A DNA stretch of 64,000 nucleotides from Agromyces flavus. GTDB taxonomy: Bacteria; Actinomycetota; Actinomycetes; Actinomycetales; Microbacteriaceae. Below, piece after piece: positions 38,304 through 46,618 of this stretch (position 1 is the stretch's first letter; each line of letters starts with the position of its first letter). A program made the position numbers and the translations under genes. Where the stretch lies: positions 2,914,001 to 2,978,000 of the forward strand of contig NZ_LT629755.1 of the NCBI RefSeq assembly GCF_900104685.1. The letters are read 5' to 3'. Under the pieces are notes generated by a model. It saw nothing but the letters and a program-made list of their open reading frames with translations, was not told where the DNA came from and ran no database searches.

Positions 38304-38442
38304 CGGGCTGGAGTCTAGTCGCCGCGGCTCACGAGCGGCAGGGAAGCCGCCGGCCCGGGGCGGTCTACCGTGACGGCGTCACCGGGAGTACGGTCTGAAC
38401 AATGCGCGCCCGGCGGAGGCCCGGCGACTTCCAGGAGGCAAC

Positions 38443-39977
38443 GTGACCCGCAATCCCGCCAAGCTCATCCCCGACGGCTTCTCGCCCGTTCCCTCGCTCG
38501 AGGCGTACGACGCGGTGCGCGTCGCCGTGGTCGACGAGTTCGGCGGAGGAACGGGCGGGGCAGGCCTCGACGCGATCGGCGTGCTCGTGCACGCAGAGGG
38601 CGAGCTGCCCGAGGGCATACCGCTCGACCGGGCGGCGCTCGCGCGCGCGGGATTCGAGGCGAAGGCCGGGCAGACGCTCGTGATCCCCCAGGCCGGACGC
38701 ACGCTCATCATCGTGGTCGGCGGCGGACCGGAGCCCGACACGACGGACGCCACGTTCCGCGACGCGGCCGCCGCGTTCGTGCGCGCCGCGCCGAAGGCGT
38801 CATCGATCGGGTTGCGCGTGCCGTCGCTCGGCGGAGTCGGCGCGCCGGCCGCCGCCCGCGCGCTCGTCGAGGGCGCCCTGCTCGGCCGCTATCGGTACGA
38901 CGCGCTCAAGTCCGAGGCGCGCGAAGCCCGGCTCGAGGTCGTCGAGCTGCGCATCGACGGCGCCGACACGGCAGAGGCCTCCGCCGCTGCCGAATCGGGC
39001 GTCGTCACTGCGCGCGCGGCCGCCATCGCGCGCGATCTGGCCAACACGCCGCCGAGCCACCTGACGGCGGTCGACCTGGCCGAGGTCGCCGAACTGCTCG
39101 GCGGCCGCTTCGGGTTCGCGGTCGAGTCGTTCGACCGCGAGCAGCTGATCGAGCTCGGATGCGGCGGGGTGCTCGGCGTGAACGCCGGCAGCGCCGAGGA
39201 GCCGCGGATGATCGTGCTGCGCTACTCGCCCGACGGCGCGCCGACCGGTCACCTCGGACTGGTCGGCAAGGGCATCATGTACGACTCGGGGGCATCAGCC
39301 TGAAGCCGAGCGACCCCATGCACCTGCTCATGAAGATGGACATGGGCGGCGCGGCCGCGGTGCTCGGCGCGTTCACCGCGCTGCGCGACATCGGCGCCAC
39401 GGCTCGGGTCACCGGATGGCTCATGTGCACCGACAACATGCCGTCGGGCTCGGCCTACAAGCTGGGCGACGTGCTCACGGCCCGCGGCGGCACGACGGTC
39501 GAGGTGAAGAACACCGACGCCGAGGGGCGCCTGGTGCTGATGGACGGTCTCGCGCTCGCCACGGAGGAAGGGGTCGACGCCATCGTCGACATCGCCACAC
39601 TCACCGGCTCGGCCATGCGGGCGCTCGGCGAGACGCATTCGGTCGTGCTGGGCACGAGCCAGCCGCTGGTCGACCGGGTGCGCGAAGCCGGCGACGCGAC
39701 CGACGAGCTCACCTGGCAGTTCCCGCTGCAGCGGAAGTACCGCAAGCTCATGGACTCCGACATCGCGGACATCGCCAACATCGGTGGCGACAACGCCGGG
39801 GCGACCACCGCGGCGCTGTTCCTCGCGGAGTTCGTCGGCGACACGCCCTGGGCCCACCTCGACATCGCCGGCACCATGAACTCGACGAGCGACGAATCGT
39901 GGCGCTCGAAGGGTGCGACGGGCTACGGCACCCGCCTGCTCATCGAGGTGGCGAAGGAGTTCAGCCCCGTGTCGTGA
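38443..39977 (+). pseudogene. pepA: leucyl aminopeptidase (M17), frameshifted by one missing G
   Basis: Two frames together give a complete M17 aminopeptidase of about 511 residues. The first frame (38443-39303) ends ...LVGKGIMYDSG then ASA and a stop; the second resumes at GGISLKPSDPMHLLMKMDMGGAAAVLG, which is the normal continuation. The break is at a run of five G at 39288-39292, where six are needed (TCG GGG GGC). Metal and catalytic residues are in the second frame, including VEVKNTDAEGRLVLMDGL and TGSAMRALG. The GTG start has AGGAGGCAAC just upstream. Intact coding on both sides argues for a very recent mutation or a homopolymer sequencing error rather than an old pseudogene. Its 3' end overlaps the convergent peroxidase gene by 17 nt. 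Confidence 0.9.
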
Positions 39978-40458
39978 TGAGCGCCGCCTCGATCTCGGAG
40001 ATGATCGCCGGGTCGTCGGGCTCGACGGTGGGACGGAAGCGCCGCACCTCGCCGCTGGGGAGCACGAGGAACTTCTCGAAGTTCCACACCACGCGACCGG
40101 CCGCACCCGAGGCGTCCGGCGTCTTCGTGAGCTCGGCGTAGAGCGGTGCGGCCCTGCGGCCGTTGACCCGGACCTTGTCGAGGATCGGGAAGGTGATGCC
40201 CCAGGTCGTGGAGCAGTACTCGCTGATCGCCTCGTTCGTCGAGAGCTCCTGCAGGAACTGGTTGCTGGGGAACCCGAGCACGGTGAAGCCGCGGTCGCCG
40301 TAGGTGCGCTGCAACTGCTCGAGCTTCTCGTACTGCGGGCTCAGGCCGCACCGAGACGCCACGTTGACGACCAACCGCGCCTGGTCGGGCCAGTCCGCAA
40401 GCGTGCGCGTCTCACCGGTCATCGTCTGGAACGGGATCTGCTCGAGCGTCGTCGTCAC
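39961..40458 (-). CDS. glutathione peroxidase family thiol peroxidase (Cys type)
   Basis: A 165-residue peroxidase. The catalytic residue is Cys37 in VVNVASRCGLSPQYEKLEQL, where animal enzymes have selenocysteine; Gln67 (GFPSNQF) and the WNFEKFLV tryptophan complete the site. Bacterial Cys-type members usually use thioredoxin or mycothiol-linked systems rather than glutathione. The GTG start lies 6 nt after TACCGT, so the mRNA is probably leaderless. Confidence 0.93.
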   Translation of the reverse strand: MTTTLEQIPFQTMTGETRTLADWPDQARLVVNVASRCGLSPQYEKLEQLQRTYGDRGFTVLGFPSNQFLQELSTNEAISEYCSTTWGITFPILDKVRVNGRRAAPLYAELTKTPDASGAAGRVVWNFEKFLVLPSGEVRRFRPTVEPDDPAIISEIEAALITTRG

Positions 40459-40464
40459 GACTCC

Positions 40465-40470
40465 ACGGTA
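40465..40470 (-). promoter_or_regulatory. -10 box of leaderless peroxidase gene
   Basis: TACCGT on the minus strand ends 6 nt before the GTG at 40458. Confidence 0.5.
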
Positions 40471-40524
40471 CGGACGGCGGCTGGGAGCATGCTCGGACCG
40501 ACGGCGCTTCGGGCGCCTCGGCAG

Positions 40525-43500
40525 TCACCGCGCGACGCGTGCCAGGAACACCGCCTCGGTGCGGCTCGAGGCGCCCAGCTTGCGGAGGATCGCGGACACG
40601 TGCACGCTCGCCGTCTTGCCGCTGATGTAGAGCCGCTCGCCGATCTGGCGGTTGCTCAGGCCCTCGGCGATGAGGTCGAGCACCTGGCGTTCGCGAGCCG
40701 TGAGCTCGGCGACCGCGTCGGCCGCGTCATCGGCGCCGGCGACACCGGCCGACCCGCGGGAGACGTCGCCCGACGTGGCGCCGTCGAGCCCGATCGCCGC
40801 CTGCATCGCGACGCGCGCGGCGCGCGTCTGGACGGCGGTCACGCCGCCGGCGACCGCGGAGTCGAACGCGGCCTGCAGCGCCTCGCGGGCGCCGACGCGA
40901 TCGCCGTCGGCCAGCAGCGCCTCGCCGAGCCGGAGTTCGGCGTACGGGAGCAGGAAGCCGGGCGCGGTCTCGGCACGCGCCGCATCGGCTGCGGCGCGCC
41001 ACGCGGCCTCGGTCGGCTGCAGTTCGGCGTCGACGAACGCGGCCCACATGGCGTGCGTCGGCCAGAAGGCGAGCCGGTCGACCAGCTCGCGGAGGGCGGG
41101 CTCGGCGTCGAGGATCTCGGCCGCCTCGGCCTCGGACACGCGCATGGGATCGGCGCGGACCGCGGCGATCACGCGCGCCAGCGCCCACATGAGCGGCTCG
41201 GCGTAGCCGGCGAGCGGCAGCTGCGCTTCATGCAGGACGCCGCGTCCGTCGCGCCAGGCCTGCGAGACGTCGCCGACGGCGAGCCCGATCTCGACGGCGA
41301 CGCGCTGGACGCCCAGGCGGGTCTGCATCTCGACGGCCATGATCGGCGTCATGGTCGCCCGTGAGCTGCGCAGGAGCTCGGCGGCGCGCTCGGCGTCGCC
41401 GCGCCACACGAGCGCCCACAGCTTGGCGCGCTGCAGGTAGACCCGGAACGGGGCGGGCGGATCGAGGGCGAGTCCGCGTTCGATGAGGGCGTCGGCACGG
41501 TCCCACTCGCCGAGCGCGAAGAGCGGATCGACCGCGTTCGAGGCGAGGATCACGCCGGAGCTGCGCTCGACGCCCTGTCGCCGGGCGCGGTCGAGCCCCT
41601 CTTCTGCGAGGCGGACGGCCTCGTGGTAGTCGCCCACGAGGTTGCGCAGGTCGGAGGCGTTGACCCAGTACCGGAGCAGCGCCGACCCCTCACCCTTGGC
41701 GAGCTCGCGCGCGCGTTCGATGTCGACGAGCGCGCGATCGACCTCGCCCCGCGCGGCGCGGCTGACCGCGGCGATGTTCATGGCGACGGACGCGTAGCGG
41801 GGGAAGTCGATGCGCTCGGCGAGCTCGAAGGCCTCGCCGGCGACGCGCACGGCGTCGTCGATGCGTGCCTCGATCATCAGCCGGCCCGCGAGCGCGGTGA
41901 GGATGGTCGCTCGGAGGTCGTCGGAGTCGTCGGCGGGCAGCGCCGCGAGCGCCTCTTCGAGGATCGCGATCGAGCCCGGACGCCCGACGCCGGCGAGGTA
42001 GAGCGCCTTGTCGCGCAGCAGGCGAGGATACTGCTCGTCGTCGGGCGGGCACTCGGCGAGCGCGGCCTTCACCATGGCGAGGCTGCGCTCGCCCTCGCCC
42101 GCGTGCCGCAGGTAGGACGCGGTGCGCCCCATGAGCTCGAGCTTGCCCATGCCGGAGACCTGCTCGGGGTCGGGCACGCTCTGCCACAGCTCGAGCGCGC
42201 GCTCACCCAGCTGCGCCGCAGAGGCGTAGGCGACCGCCGCGCGGGCCTCGCGCATGGCCTGGATCGTCGCCGGGAACGCTCGCACGGGATCGTGCGCACC
42301 GAGCCAGTGGTACGAGATCTCGGCGGCGAGTCGGCGCCCGCCCGCCGCCGCCTGCGCCTCGTAGGCCTCGGCGTACCGCGCGTGGAATCGAGCGCGTTCG
42401 CCCGGGAGCAGGTCGGCCAGGATCGCCTCGCGCACCAGTGCGTGGCGGAAGGCGTAGTCGTCGCCGTCGATCTCGATCACGCCGTAGCGCACGCTCTCGC
42501 GGGCGGCCGCGTCGAGCGCGCCCTCGTCGCCTCCGTCGACGGCGGCGAGCAGCGCATGCGGCACGCGCACGCCGCCGGTCGAGAGCAACCGGAGGAACGC
42601 CTGCGCCGCGTCGGGCAGCCGCTCGTAGCGGGCCAGCAGCAGGTCTCGCAGGGTGTCGGGCACGAAGCCCTCGTCGCGGCATCCGTCGATGCCGACGAGC
42701 TCTTCGACGAAGAACGGCACGCCGTCGCTGCGCGCGAACACCGTGTCGAGCGCCTGTTCGCTCAATGCGTCGTCGGCCAGGAGGGTGCGGACGAGGTCGC
42801 GCACCTCGTCGTGCGACAGCCGGCCGAGCTCGCGACGCTCGACCCATCGGTCGCGCTCGACCTCGGTGAGGAAGCCGCGGAGCGGATGACCGCGAGTCAC
42901 GTCGTCGCTGCGATAGGTGAGCAGGAGCAGCACGCGGCTGGATCCGAGCGAGCGCAGCAGGAACCGAAGCAGCCCGAGCGTCGCCGCATCGACCCAGTGC
43001 AGGTCTTCGATCACGAGCACGATCGGCTCATCGCGGGAGAGCGTCTCGAGCAGCACCGCGACGGCCTCGTGCAGCTGCCCGCTGCCCGCCCCGCCTGGCG
43101 TGATGACGATCTCGCCCGCGGTGGCGCCGCCGGAGGTCGCGAGCTCGGGCAGCAGCGCGATGAGCGCAGCACGGCCGGGGCCGACGGCCTCGAGCACCCG
43201 GTCGGCGCCGACCTGCGCGACGAGCGCGCGCAGGGCGCCCTTGATCGGGGCGTATGGTGCGGCGACCTCGCCGAGGTCGACGCACTGGCCGAGGATGAGC
43301 CGGACGTCGGGACCGAGCCCGGCGGTGAACTCGCGGACCAGCCGGCTCTTGCCGATGCCCGCCTCGCCGCCGATGATCGCCGTCGCGGGCGTGCCCGCGC
43401 GCACGCCGAGGAGCAGGTCGCTCAACCACGCGAGATCGGTGTCTCGGCCGATCATGGTGGGGCTCGACGGGGAGCTGGTCACGGGACCATCGTCCCACGC

Positions 43501-43563
43501 ACCGACGACATCGGCGCCGGGCCCGAGGACCCGGCGCCGATCTCCGACGTGGTCGGTGCTCAT
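40525..43563 (-). CDS. large LuxR-family regulator with AAA ATPase sensor
   Basis: A 1012-residue STAND-type (LAL/MalT-like) regulator. The ATPase has Walker A GGEAGIGKS (65-73) and Walker B IVLVIEDLHW (181-190), followed by sensor and winged-helix segments (LLLLTYRSDD, SDGVPFFVEEL). From about 400 to 900 it is a helical TPR-like array. A LuxR helix-turn-helix closes the protein (about 953-1012: ELTARERQVLDLIAEGLSNRQIGERL, SVHVSAILRKLG). Such proteins bind an inducer, oligomerise with ATP and activate transcription. The ATG at 43563 overlaps the stop of the 63-residue gene as ATGA, so the two are translationally coupled and probably function together. A GTG at 43482 is an alternative start. 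Confidence 0.92.
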   Translation of the reverse strand: MSTDHVGDRRRVLGPGADVVGAWDDGPVTSSPSSPTMIGRDTDLAWLSDLLLGVRAGTPATAIIGGEAGIGKSRLVREFTAGLGPDVRLILGQCVDLGEVAAPYAPIKGALRALVAQVGADRVLEAVGPGRAALIALLPELATSGGATAGEIVITPGGAGSGQLHEAVAVLLETLSRDEPIVLVIEDLHWVDAATLGLLRFLLRSLGSSRVLLLLTYRSDDVTRGHPLRGFLTEVERDRWVERRELGRLSHDEVRDLVRTLLADDALSEQALDTVFARSDGVPFFVEELVGIDGCRDEGFVPDTLRDLLLARYERLPDAAQAFLRLLSTGGVRVPHALLAAVDGGDEGALDAAARESVRYGVIEIDGDDYAFRHALVREAILADLLPGERARFHARYAEAYEAQAAAGGRRLAAEISYHWLGAHDPVRAFPATIQAMREARAAVAYASAAQLGERALELWQSVPDPEQVSGMGKLELMGRTASYLRHAGEGERSLAMVKAALAECPPDDEQYPRLLRDKALYLAGVGRPGSIAILEEALAALPADDSDDLRATILTALAGRLMIEARIDDAVRVAGEAFELAERIDFPRYASVAMNIAAVSRAARGEVDRALVDIERARELAKGEGSALLRYWVNASDLRNLVGDYHEAVRLAEEGLDRARRQGVERSSGVILASNAVDPLFALGEWDRADALIERGLALDPPAPFRVYLQRAKLWALVWRGDAERAAELLRSSRATMTPIMAVEMQTRLGVQRVAVEIGLAVGDVSQAWRDGRGVLHEAQLPLAGYAEPLMWALARVIAAVRADPMRVSEAEAAEILDAEPALRELVDRLAFWPTHAMWAAFVDAELQPTEAAWRAAADAARAETAPGFLLPYAELRLGEALLADGDRVGAREALQAAFDSAVAGGVTAVQTRAARVAMQAAIGLDGATSGDVSRGSAGVAGADDAADAVAELTARERQVLDLIAEGLSNRQIGERLYISGKTASVHVSAILRKLGASSRTEAVFLARVAR

Positions 43564-43751
43564 CGGGCGAACTGGGGAGCGTGGCCGATGCGGTGGCGAC
43601 GGCGCGAGACGCGCGACGCGAGGCCGGCGAGACGGCCTTCCTCCAGGCGGGCGCGCTCGGCGGCGGCGCGATGGATCGCGAGCTCGTGCTCGGCTCGCTG
43701 CACGTCGGCGTCGAGCAGTCGAAGGGCGATGAAGCCGGCTGAGTGCTGCAT
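43560..43751 (-). CDS. 63-residue protein coupled to the LuxR regulator
   Basis: A short, positively charged, helical protein (contains DADVQRAEHELAIHRAAAERAR and ends in RVSRRRHRIGHAPQFAR). The ribosome site AGGAGGAATC before ATG is near perfect and its stop codon overlaps the LuxR start (ATGA), so it is clearly meant to be translated. No membrane helix, cysteine or known motif is visible. It could be a partner or anti-activator of the ATPase regulator; this is inference from coupling alone. A copy of the 25-bp box lies upstream at 43810-43834. Confidence 0.75.
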   Translation of the reverse strand: MQHSAGFIALRLLDADVQRAEHELAIHRAAAERARLEEGRLAGLASRVSRRRHRIGHAPQFAR

Positions 43752-43809
43752 GATTCCTCCTGGTCCGGGGCGATGTTCCGATGCTGCGCCCTAAGGCGGT
43801 GACGGTTCA

Positions 43810-43834
43810 TCGGGCGATGTCCGTATTTCGGGGG
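43810..43834. promoter_or_regulatory. 25-bp repeated box, copy 1
   Basis: Begins TCGGGCGATGTCCG and ends TATTTCGGGGG on the + strand. It matches copy 2 (44083-44107) at 23 of 25 positions and lies about 60 nt upstream of the 63-residue gene. Conserved placement before two genes of the leftward cluster suggests a regulator site or promoter element, perhaps for the LuxR product. Confidence 0.5.
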
Positions 43835-43855
43835 CCGAGGCGGTGAGGGGGCCTC

Positions 43856-43897
43856 AGGCGGCGGATTCGAGTGCGGATGTCCGGGTCTCCGCCGCCT
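43856..43897 (-). terminator. hairpin overlapping the end of microprotein B
   Basis: A perfect 10-bp stem AGGCGGCGGA/TCCGCCGCCT with a 22-nt loop that starts at the stop codon of microprotein B. It could attenuate transcription into the 63-residue and LuxR genes. Confidence 0.45.
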
Positions 43898-44007
43898 CAG
43901 TGGGAGAGCGTCGTCGTGCGGTGGTATCCGTCGCGACGGAACTGGATCACCGCGGCGACGACGGCTCCCACCGAGATGAGGCCGAGGACGAGCATGGTGG
44001 CGAACAT
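43897..44007 (-). CDS. 36-residue single-pass membrane microprotein B
   Basis: The product starts MFATMLVLGLISVGAVVAAV, one membrane helix of about 20 residues, and continues IQFRRDGYHRTTTLSH, a basic tail. AAAGGAGGTGTGCG before the ATG is an almost perfect ribosome site. It is a paralogue of microprotein A (44169-44279): same length, same MFAT start, same helix length and the same R-x-DG-x-x-RTxT tail pattern. The duplication with strong ribosome sites on both copies makes translation very likely. Resembles small actinobacterial proteins with a DGYxRxPT tail; function unknown. Confidence 0.75.
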   Translation of the reverse strand: MFATMLVLGLISVGAVVAAVIQFRRDGYHRTTTLSH

Positions 44008-44082
44008 CGCACACCTCCTTTCACTGCGTCAGGGGTCGGTCGGTCGTGATGCGAGCGTGCTCGCTGAGGTACCCGGCGTGCG

Positions 44083-44107
44083 TCGGGCGATCTGCGTATT
44101 TCGGGGG
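44083..44107. promoter_or_regulatory. 25-bp repeated box, copy 2
   Basis: Begins TCGGGCGATCTGCG and ends TATTTCGGGGG, 76 nt upstream of microprotein B on the minus strand. It differs from copy 1 at two positions only. The flanking GAGGCGG and a CTGAGGGGCCCTCAG palindrome (44118-44132) are also partly conserved, showing that the duplication covered gene plus control region. Confidence 0.5.
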
Positions 44108-44168
44108 TTTGAGGCGGCTGAGGGGCCCTCAGGCCGAGAGCGGTGCGGATGTCGGGTCGCGACGACGC

Positions 44169-44279
44169 TCAGTGCGCGGCGGTCGGGGTCCGGCGAGAGC
44201 CGTCGCTGCGGAACTCGACGAGCGCAGCGGTGACCGCCCAGCCGACGATGAGTCCGAGCACGAGCAGGGTGGCGAACAT
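44169..44279 (-). CDS. 36-residue single-pass membrane microprotein A
   Basis: The product starts MFATLLVLGLIVGWAVTAAL and ends VEFRSDGSRRTPTAAH: one membrane helix and a short basic cytoplasmic or external tail. GGAAGGAGGTGCGTG precedes the ATG. It begins 16 nt after the stop of the PNPOx-like gene, so it is probably cotranscribed with it. It is the partner of the paralogue at 43897-44007. Known small membrane subunits such as KdpF or MetS do not share this tail. Confidence 0.75.
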   Translation of the reverse strand: MFATLLVLGLIVGWAVTAALVEFRSDGSRRTPTAAH

Positions 44280-44295
44280 CACGCACCTCCTTCCA

Positions 44296-45000
44296 TCATT
44301 CGAGCCTGTCGGATGGCGCGTTGCGGGTCGTCAGCGCGATCACGGAATCCGGCACGGGCGTACCCGCAGGGGTCAGCCCTGAGGCGATCGGCGTGCCCCA
44401 CCGCCGCTCGAGGGGGACCACGCCGGCCCATGAGGAGTGGTCCTCACCGTCGTCCGGCTCCTCCGAGGGGCCGCCCGAGCGCTGCTTCATCACGACGTCG
44501 TCGAGCGCGAGCCGGAGCACGCGGGTCGCGGCGACCTCTTTGCGCCGCGTTCCGCGCACCTCGGCCGGTCGGCCGGGCATGAGCCGCTCCGACAGCGCGA
44601 TCAGCGCGGCATCCGCCTCGTCGGCCGACACGGGCTCGAGCACGCCCTGGATCGTCGCGCTGCGGTAGTTCATCGAGCTGTCGAACAGCGACCGCGCGTA
44701 CACGAGGCCGTCGAGGGCCGTGACCGAGAACACGACGGGCAGGCGGGCGGATGCCGCGCGCAGGGCGAATCCGCCTCCGGTCGAGCCGTGCACCAGCACG
44801 TGACCGTCGACGCGGGCGAACCCCATCGGGACGACCACCGGCACGCCGTCGAGCGCGACCGCGAGGTGTCCGACGAGCTCGGAGTCGAGGAGATCGTGCA
44901 GGGCGAGCCGGTCGGTCGTCTGCCGGTCGGGCAGGCGGCGGACGCGCCGGGCGGCGACGGTCGTGCGGGCGGATGCGGCGGGCGTCGCGGTCGAGGTCAT
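44296..45000 (-). CDS. pyridoxamine 5'-phosphate oxidase-related flavin-binding protein
   Basis: A 234-residue split-barrel protein of the PNPOx-like superfamily. The core GHLAVALDGVPVVVPMGFARVDGHVLVHGSTGGGFALRAASARLPVVFSVTALDGLVYARSLFDSSMNYRSATIQG is the FMN/heme-binding barrel of the Pfam Pyridox_ox_2 type. True PNPO activity is doubtful. It is divergent from a MocR-type regulator across a 78-bp region containing three GACCAGT repeats, so it is a likely target of that regulator. Confidence 0.88.
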   Translation of the reverse strand: MTSTATPAASARTTVAARRVRRLPDRQTTDRLALHDLLDSELVGHLAVALDGVPVVVPMGFARVDGHVLVHGSTGGGFALRAASARLPVVFSVTALDGLVYARSLFDSSMNYRSATIQGVLEPVSADEADAALIALSERLMPGRPAEVRGTRRKEVAATRVLRLALDDVVMKQRSGGPSEEPDDGEDHSSWAGVVPLERRWGTPIASGLTPAGTPVPDSVIALTTRNAPSDRLE

Positions 45001-45002
45001 GC

Positions 45003-45062
45003 GACCAGTGTGCGCGCCGCGCTGGTATGGTGTGCAGACCAGTTGTCGCGTATTCGACCAGT
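45003..45062. promoter_or_regulatory. MocR operator region with three GACCAGT repeats
   Basis: Direct repeats GACCAGT occur at 45003-45009, 45037-45043 and 45056-45062; an inverted ACCAGC lies at 45026-45021. TATGGT at 45026-45031 is a -10 candidate for the rightward gene. MocR/PdxR regulators are known to bind direct repeats in divergent promoter regions. Confidence 0.6.
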
Positions 45063-45078
45063 CCAGTCAGGGGTCGCC

Positions 45079-46590
45079 GTGGACGGACCGCTCCTCGTCA
45101 TCGACCGCGACGACGCGCGCCCGCTCGGCGCACAGCTCGTCGAGGGCCTGCGCCGCGGCATCCTCGACGGCCAGCTGCGGGCCGGTGACCCCGTGCCGTC
45201 GACGCGCTCGCTCGCGACCGAGCTCGGCGTCGCCCGGAGCTCCGTCGTCGCCGCCTACGACCAACTCGCCGGCGAGGGGTACCTCGAGCTGCGCCAGGGC
45301 GCGCCGACCCGCGTCGCGTCGTTCGCCGGGCACTCCGCGGTCCCTGCACCCGTGCACTCGCCCGCAACGGTGACGACCCTCGATGCGGGTCACGAGACCG
45401 GCGCACCCGCGACGACCGTCCTCACCGGGGCGGATGGCGCGGGCCCCGGCAGCGGGCGGGCGGAACCGCTCGACCTCCGTCCGGGCCGGCCGTCGACCGC
45501 GCGCCTCGACGAGCGCGCCTGGCGCGCGGCATGGCGCCACGCGGGGGGTCTGGCCGTCCCAGGCGACACCGCGCCGCCGTTCGGCGAACTCCGGCTGCGG
45601 TCCGAGATCGCCGATCACCTCCGCCACGCGCGCGGGGTGACCTGCTCGCCCGAGGACGTCGTCGTCACCGCCGGCACGAGCGACGCGATCGCGCTGCTCG
45701 CGTCCGCGCTCCGACTCGCCCTCGGCGGCGCCCCGCGGGTCGCGGTCGAGCACCCGGGGTATCCGTCCGCCCGGCGCGTGCTCGAGCGAAGCGGAGCGCT
45801 CCGGGCGGTGCCGGTGCCGGTCGACGCCGACGGCATCGACCTGACGGCGCTGCGCGGCATCCGGCCCGCCCCCGACGCGGTCATGGTCACGCCCAGCCAT
45901 CAGTACCCGCTCGGCGGACGCCTCCCGGTCGCGGCGCGCCTCTCCCTGCTCGAGTGGGCCGAGTCGCGTGGAGCCCTCGTCATCGAGGACGACTACGACA
46001 GCGAGTTCCGGCACGTGGGCGCGCCGCTGCCGGCCCTCGCGTCGCTCGACCGGGCCGGACGGACCGCGCTGGTCGGCAGCTTCTCGAAGGTGCTCACGCC
46101 CTGGCTGCGGCTGGGGTACATCGTCCTGCCCGCCGACGACGCGGTCCGCGCCGCGGTGGCGGCGGTGCGCGACGACGAGACCTGCCCGGTTCCGGGCATC
46201 GCACAGGAGGCGGCGGCCGAGCTCCTCGCGACCGGCGCCGTGCGACGCCACATCGCCGCGGCGCGACGCGACTACGCCCACCGTCGTGCACTCGTGCTCG
46301 CCGAGCTGTCCGGCATCGACGGCGCACCGCTGTCGGGCCTCGACGGCGGACTGCACGCCGTGATCGGCTTGCCCGCGCACACGGTCGCGGACGCCGTCGT
46401 GGCGCGACTCGCCTCCGACGGCGTGCTCGTCGCACCGCTCTCGGACTACTCGGCGATCCCGGGCGAGGGTCCGTCCGGACTCGTGCTCGGCTACGCGTCG
46501 CCGCCCGACTCGCGACTCGCGGGCGCGCTGCGCCTCGTGCGCGCGGCCGTCGAGCACGAGCTGTCGCGCCATCCGCAGGCCCGGCGCTAG
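45079..46590 (+). CDS. MocR family regulator (GntR helix-turn-helix plus aminotransferase domain)
   Basis: A 503-residue PLP-dependent regulator. The N-terminal GntR winged helix spans about 11-80 (ARPLGAQLVEGLRRGILDGQL, VPSTRSLATELGVARSSVVAAYDQL). The C-terminal fold-type-I aminotransferase domain has the PLP aspartate region EDDYDSEFRH and the Schiff-base lysine Lys337 in GSFSKVLTPWLRLGY. MocR proteins such as PdxR sense PLP or amino compounds. The divergent PNPOx-like gene suggests a vitamin B6 or flavin-linked role. The GTG at 45079 has CAGGGG 6 nt upstream. Confidence 0.92.
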   Translation: MDGPLLVIDRDDARPLGAQLVEGLRRGILDGQLRAGDPVPSTRSLATELGVARSSVVAAYDQLAGEGYLELRQGAPTRVASFAGHSAVPAPVHSPATVTTLDAGHETGAPATTVLTGADGAGPGSGRAEPLDLRPGRPSTARLDERAWRAAWRHAGGLAVPGDTAPPFGELRLRSEIADHLRHARGVTCSPEDVVVTAGTSDAIALLASALRLALGGAPRVAVEHPGYPSARRVLERSGALRAVPVPVDADGIDLTALRGIRPAPDAVMVTPSHQYPLGGRLPVAARLSLLEWAESRGALVIEDDYDSEFRHVGAPLPALASLDRAGRTALVGSFSKVLTPWLRLGYIVLPADDAVRAAVAAVRDDETCPVPGIAQEAAAELLATGAVRRHIAAARRDYAHRRALVLAELSGIDGAPLSGLDGGLHAVIGLPAHTVADAVVARLASDGVLVAPLSDYSAIPGEGPSGLVLGYASPPDSRLAGALRLVRAAVEHELSRHPQARR

Positions 46591-46618
46591 CCTGAGCGGC
46601 GAGGCCGGAGGGAGCCGG

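Noticed and set aside
39288..39303. Programmed ribosomal frameshift in pepA
   Set aside because: M17 enzymes are not known to use one, and no stimulatory structure is obvious; a deletion or sequencing error is simpler.
43897..44279. KdpF- or MetS-type transporter subunits
   Set aside because: Length and single helix fit, but no kdp or met transporter is adjacent and the DG-x-x-RTxT tail is not a feature of those families.
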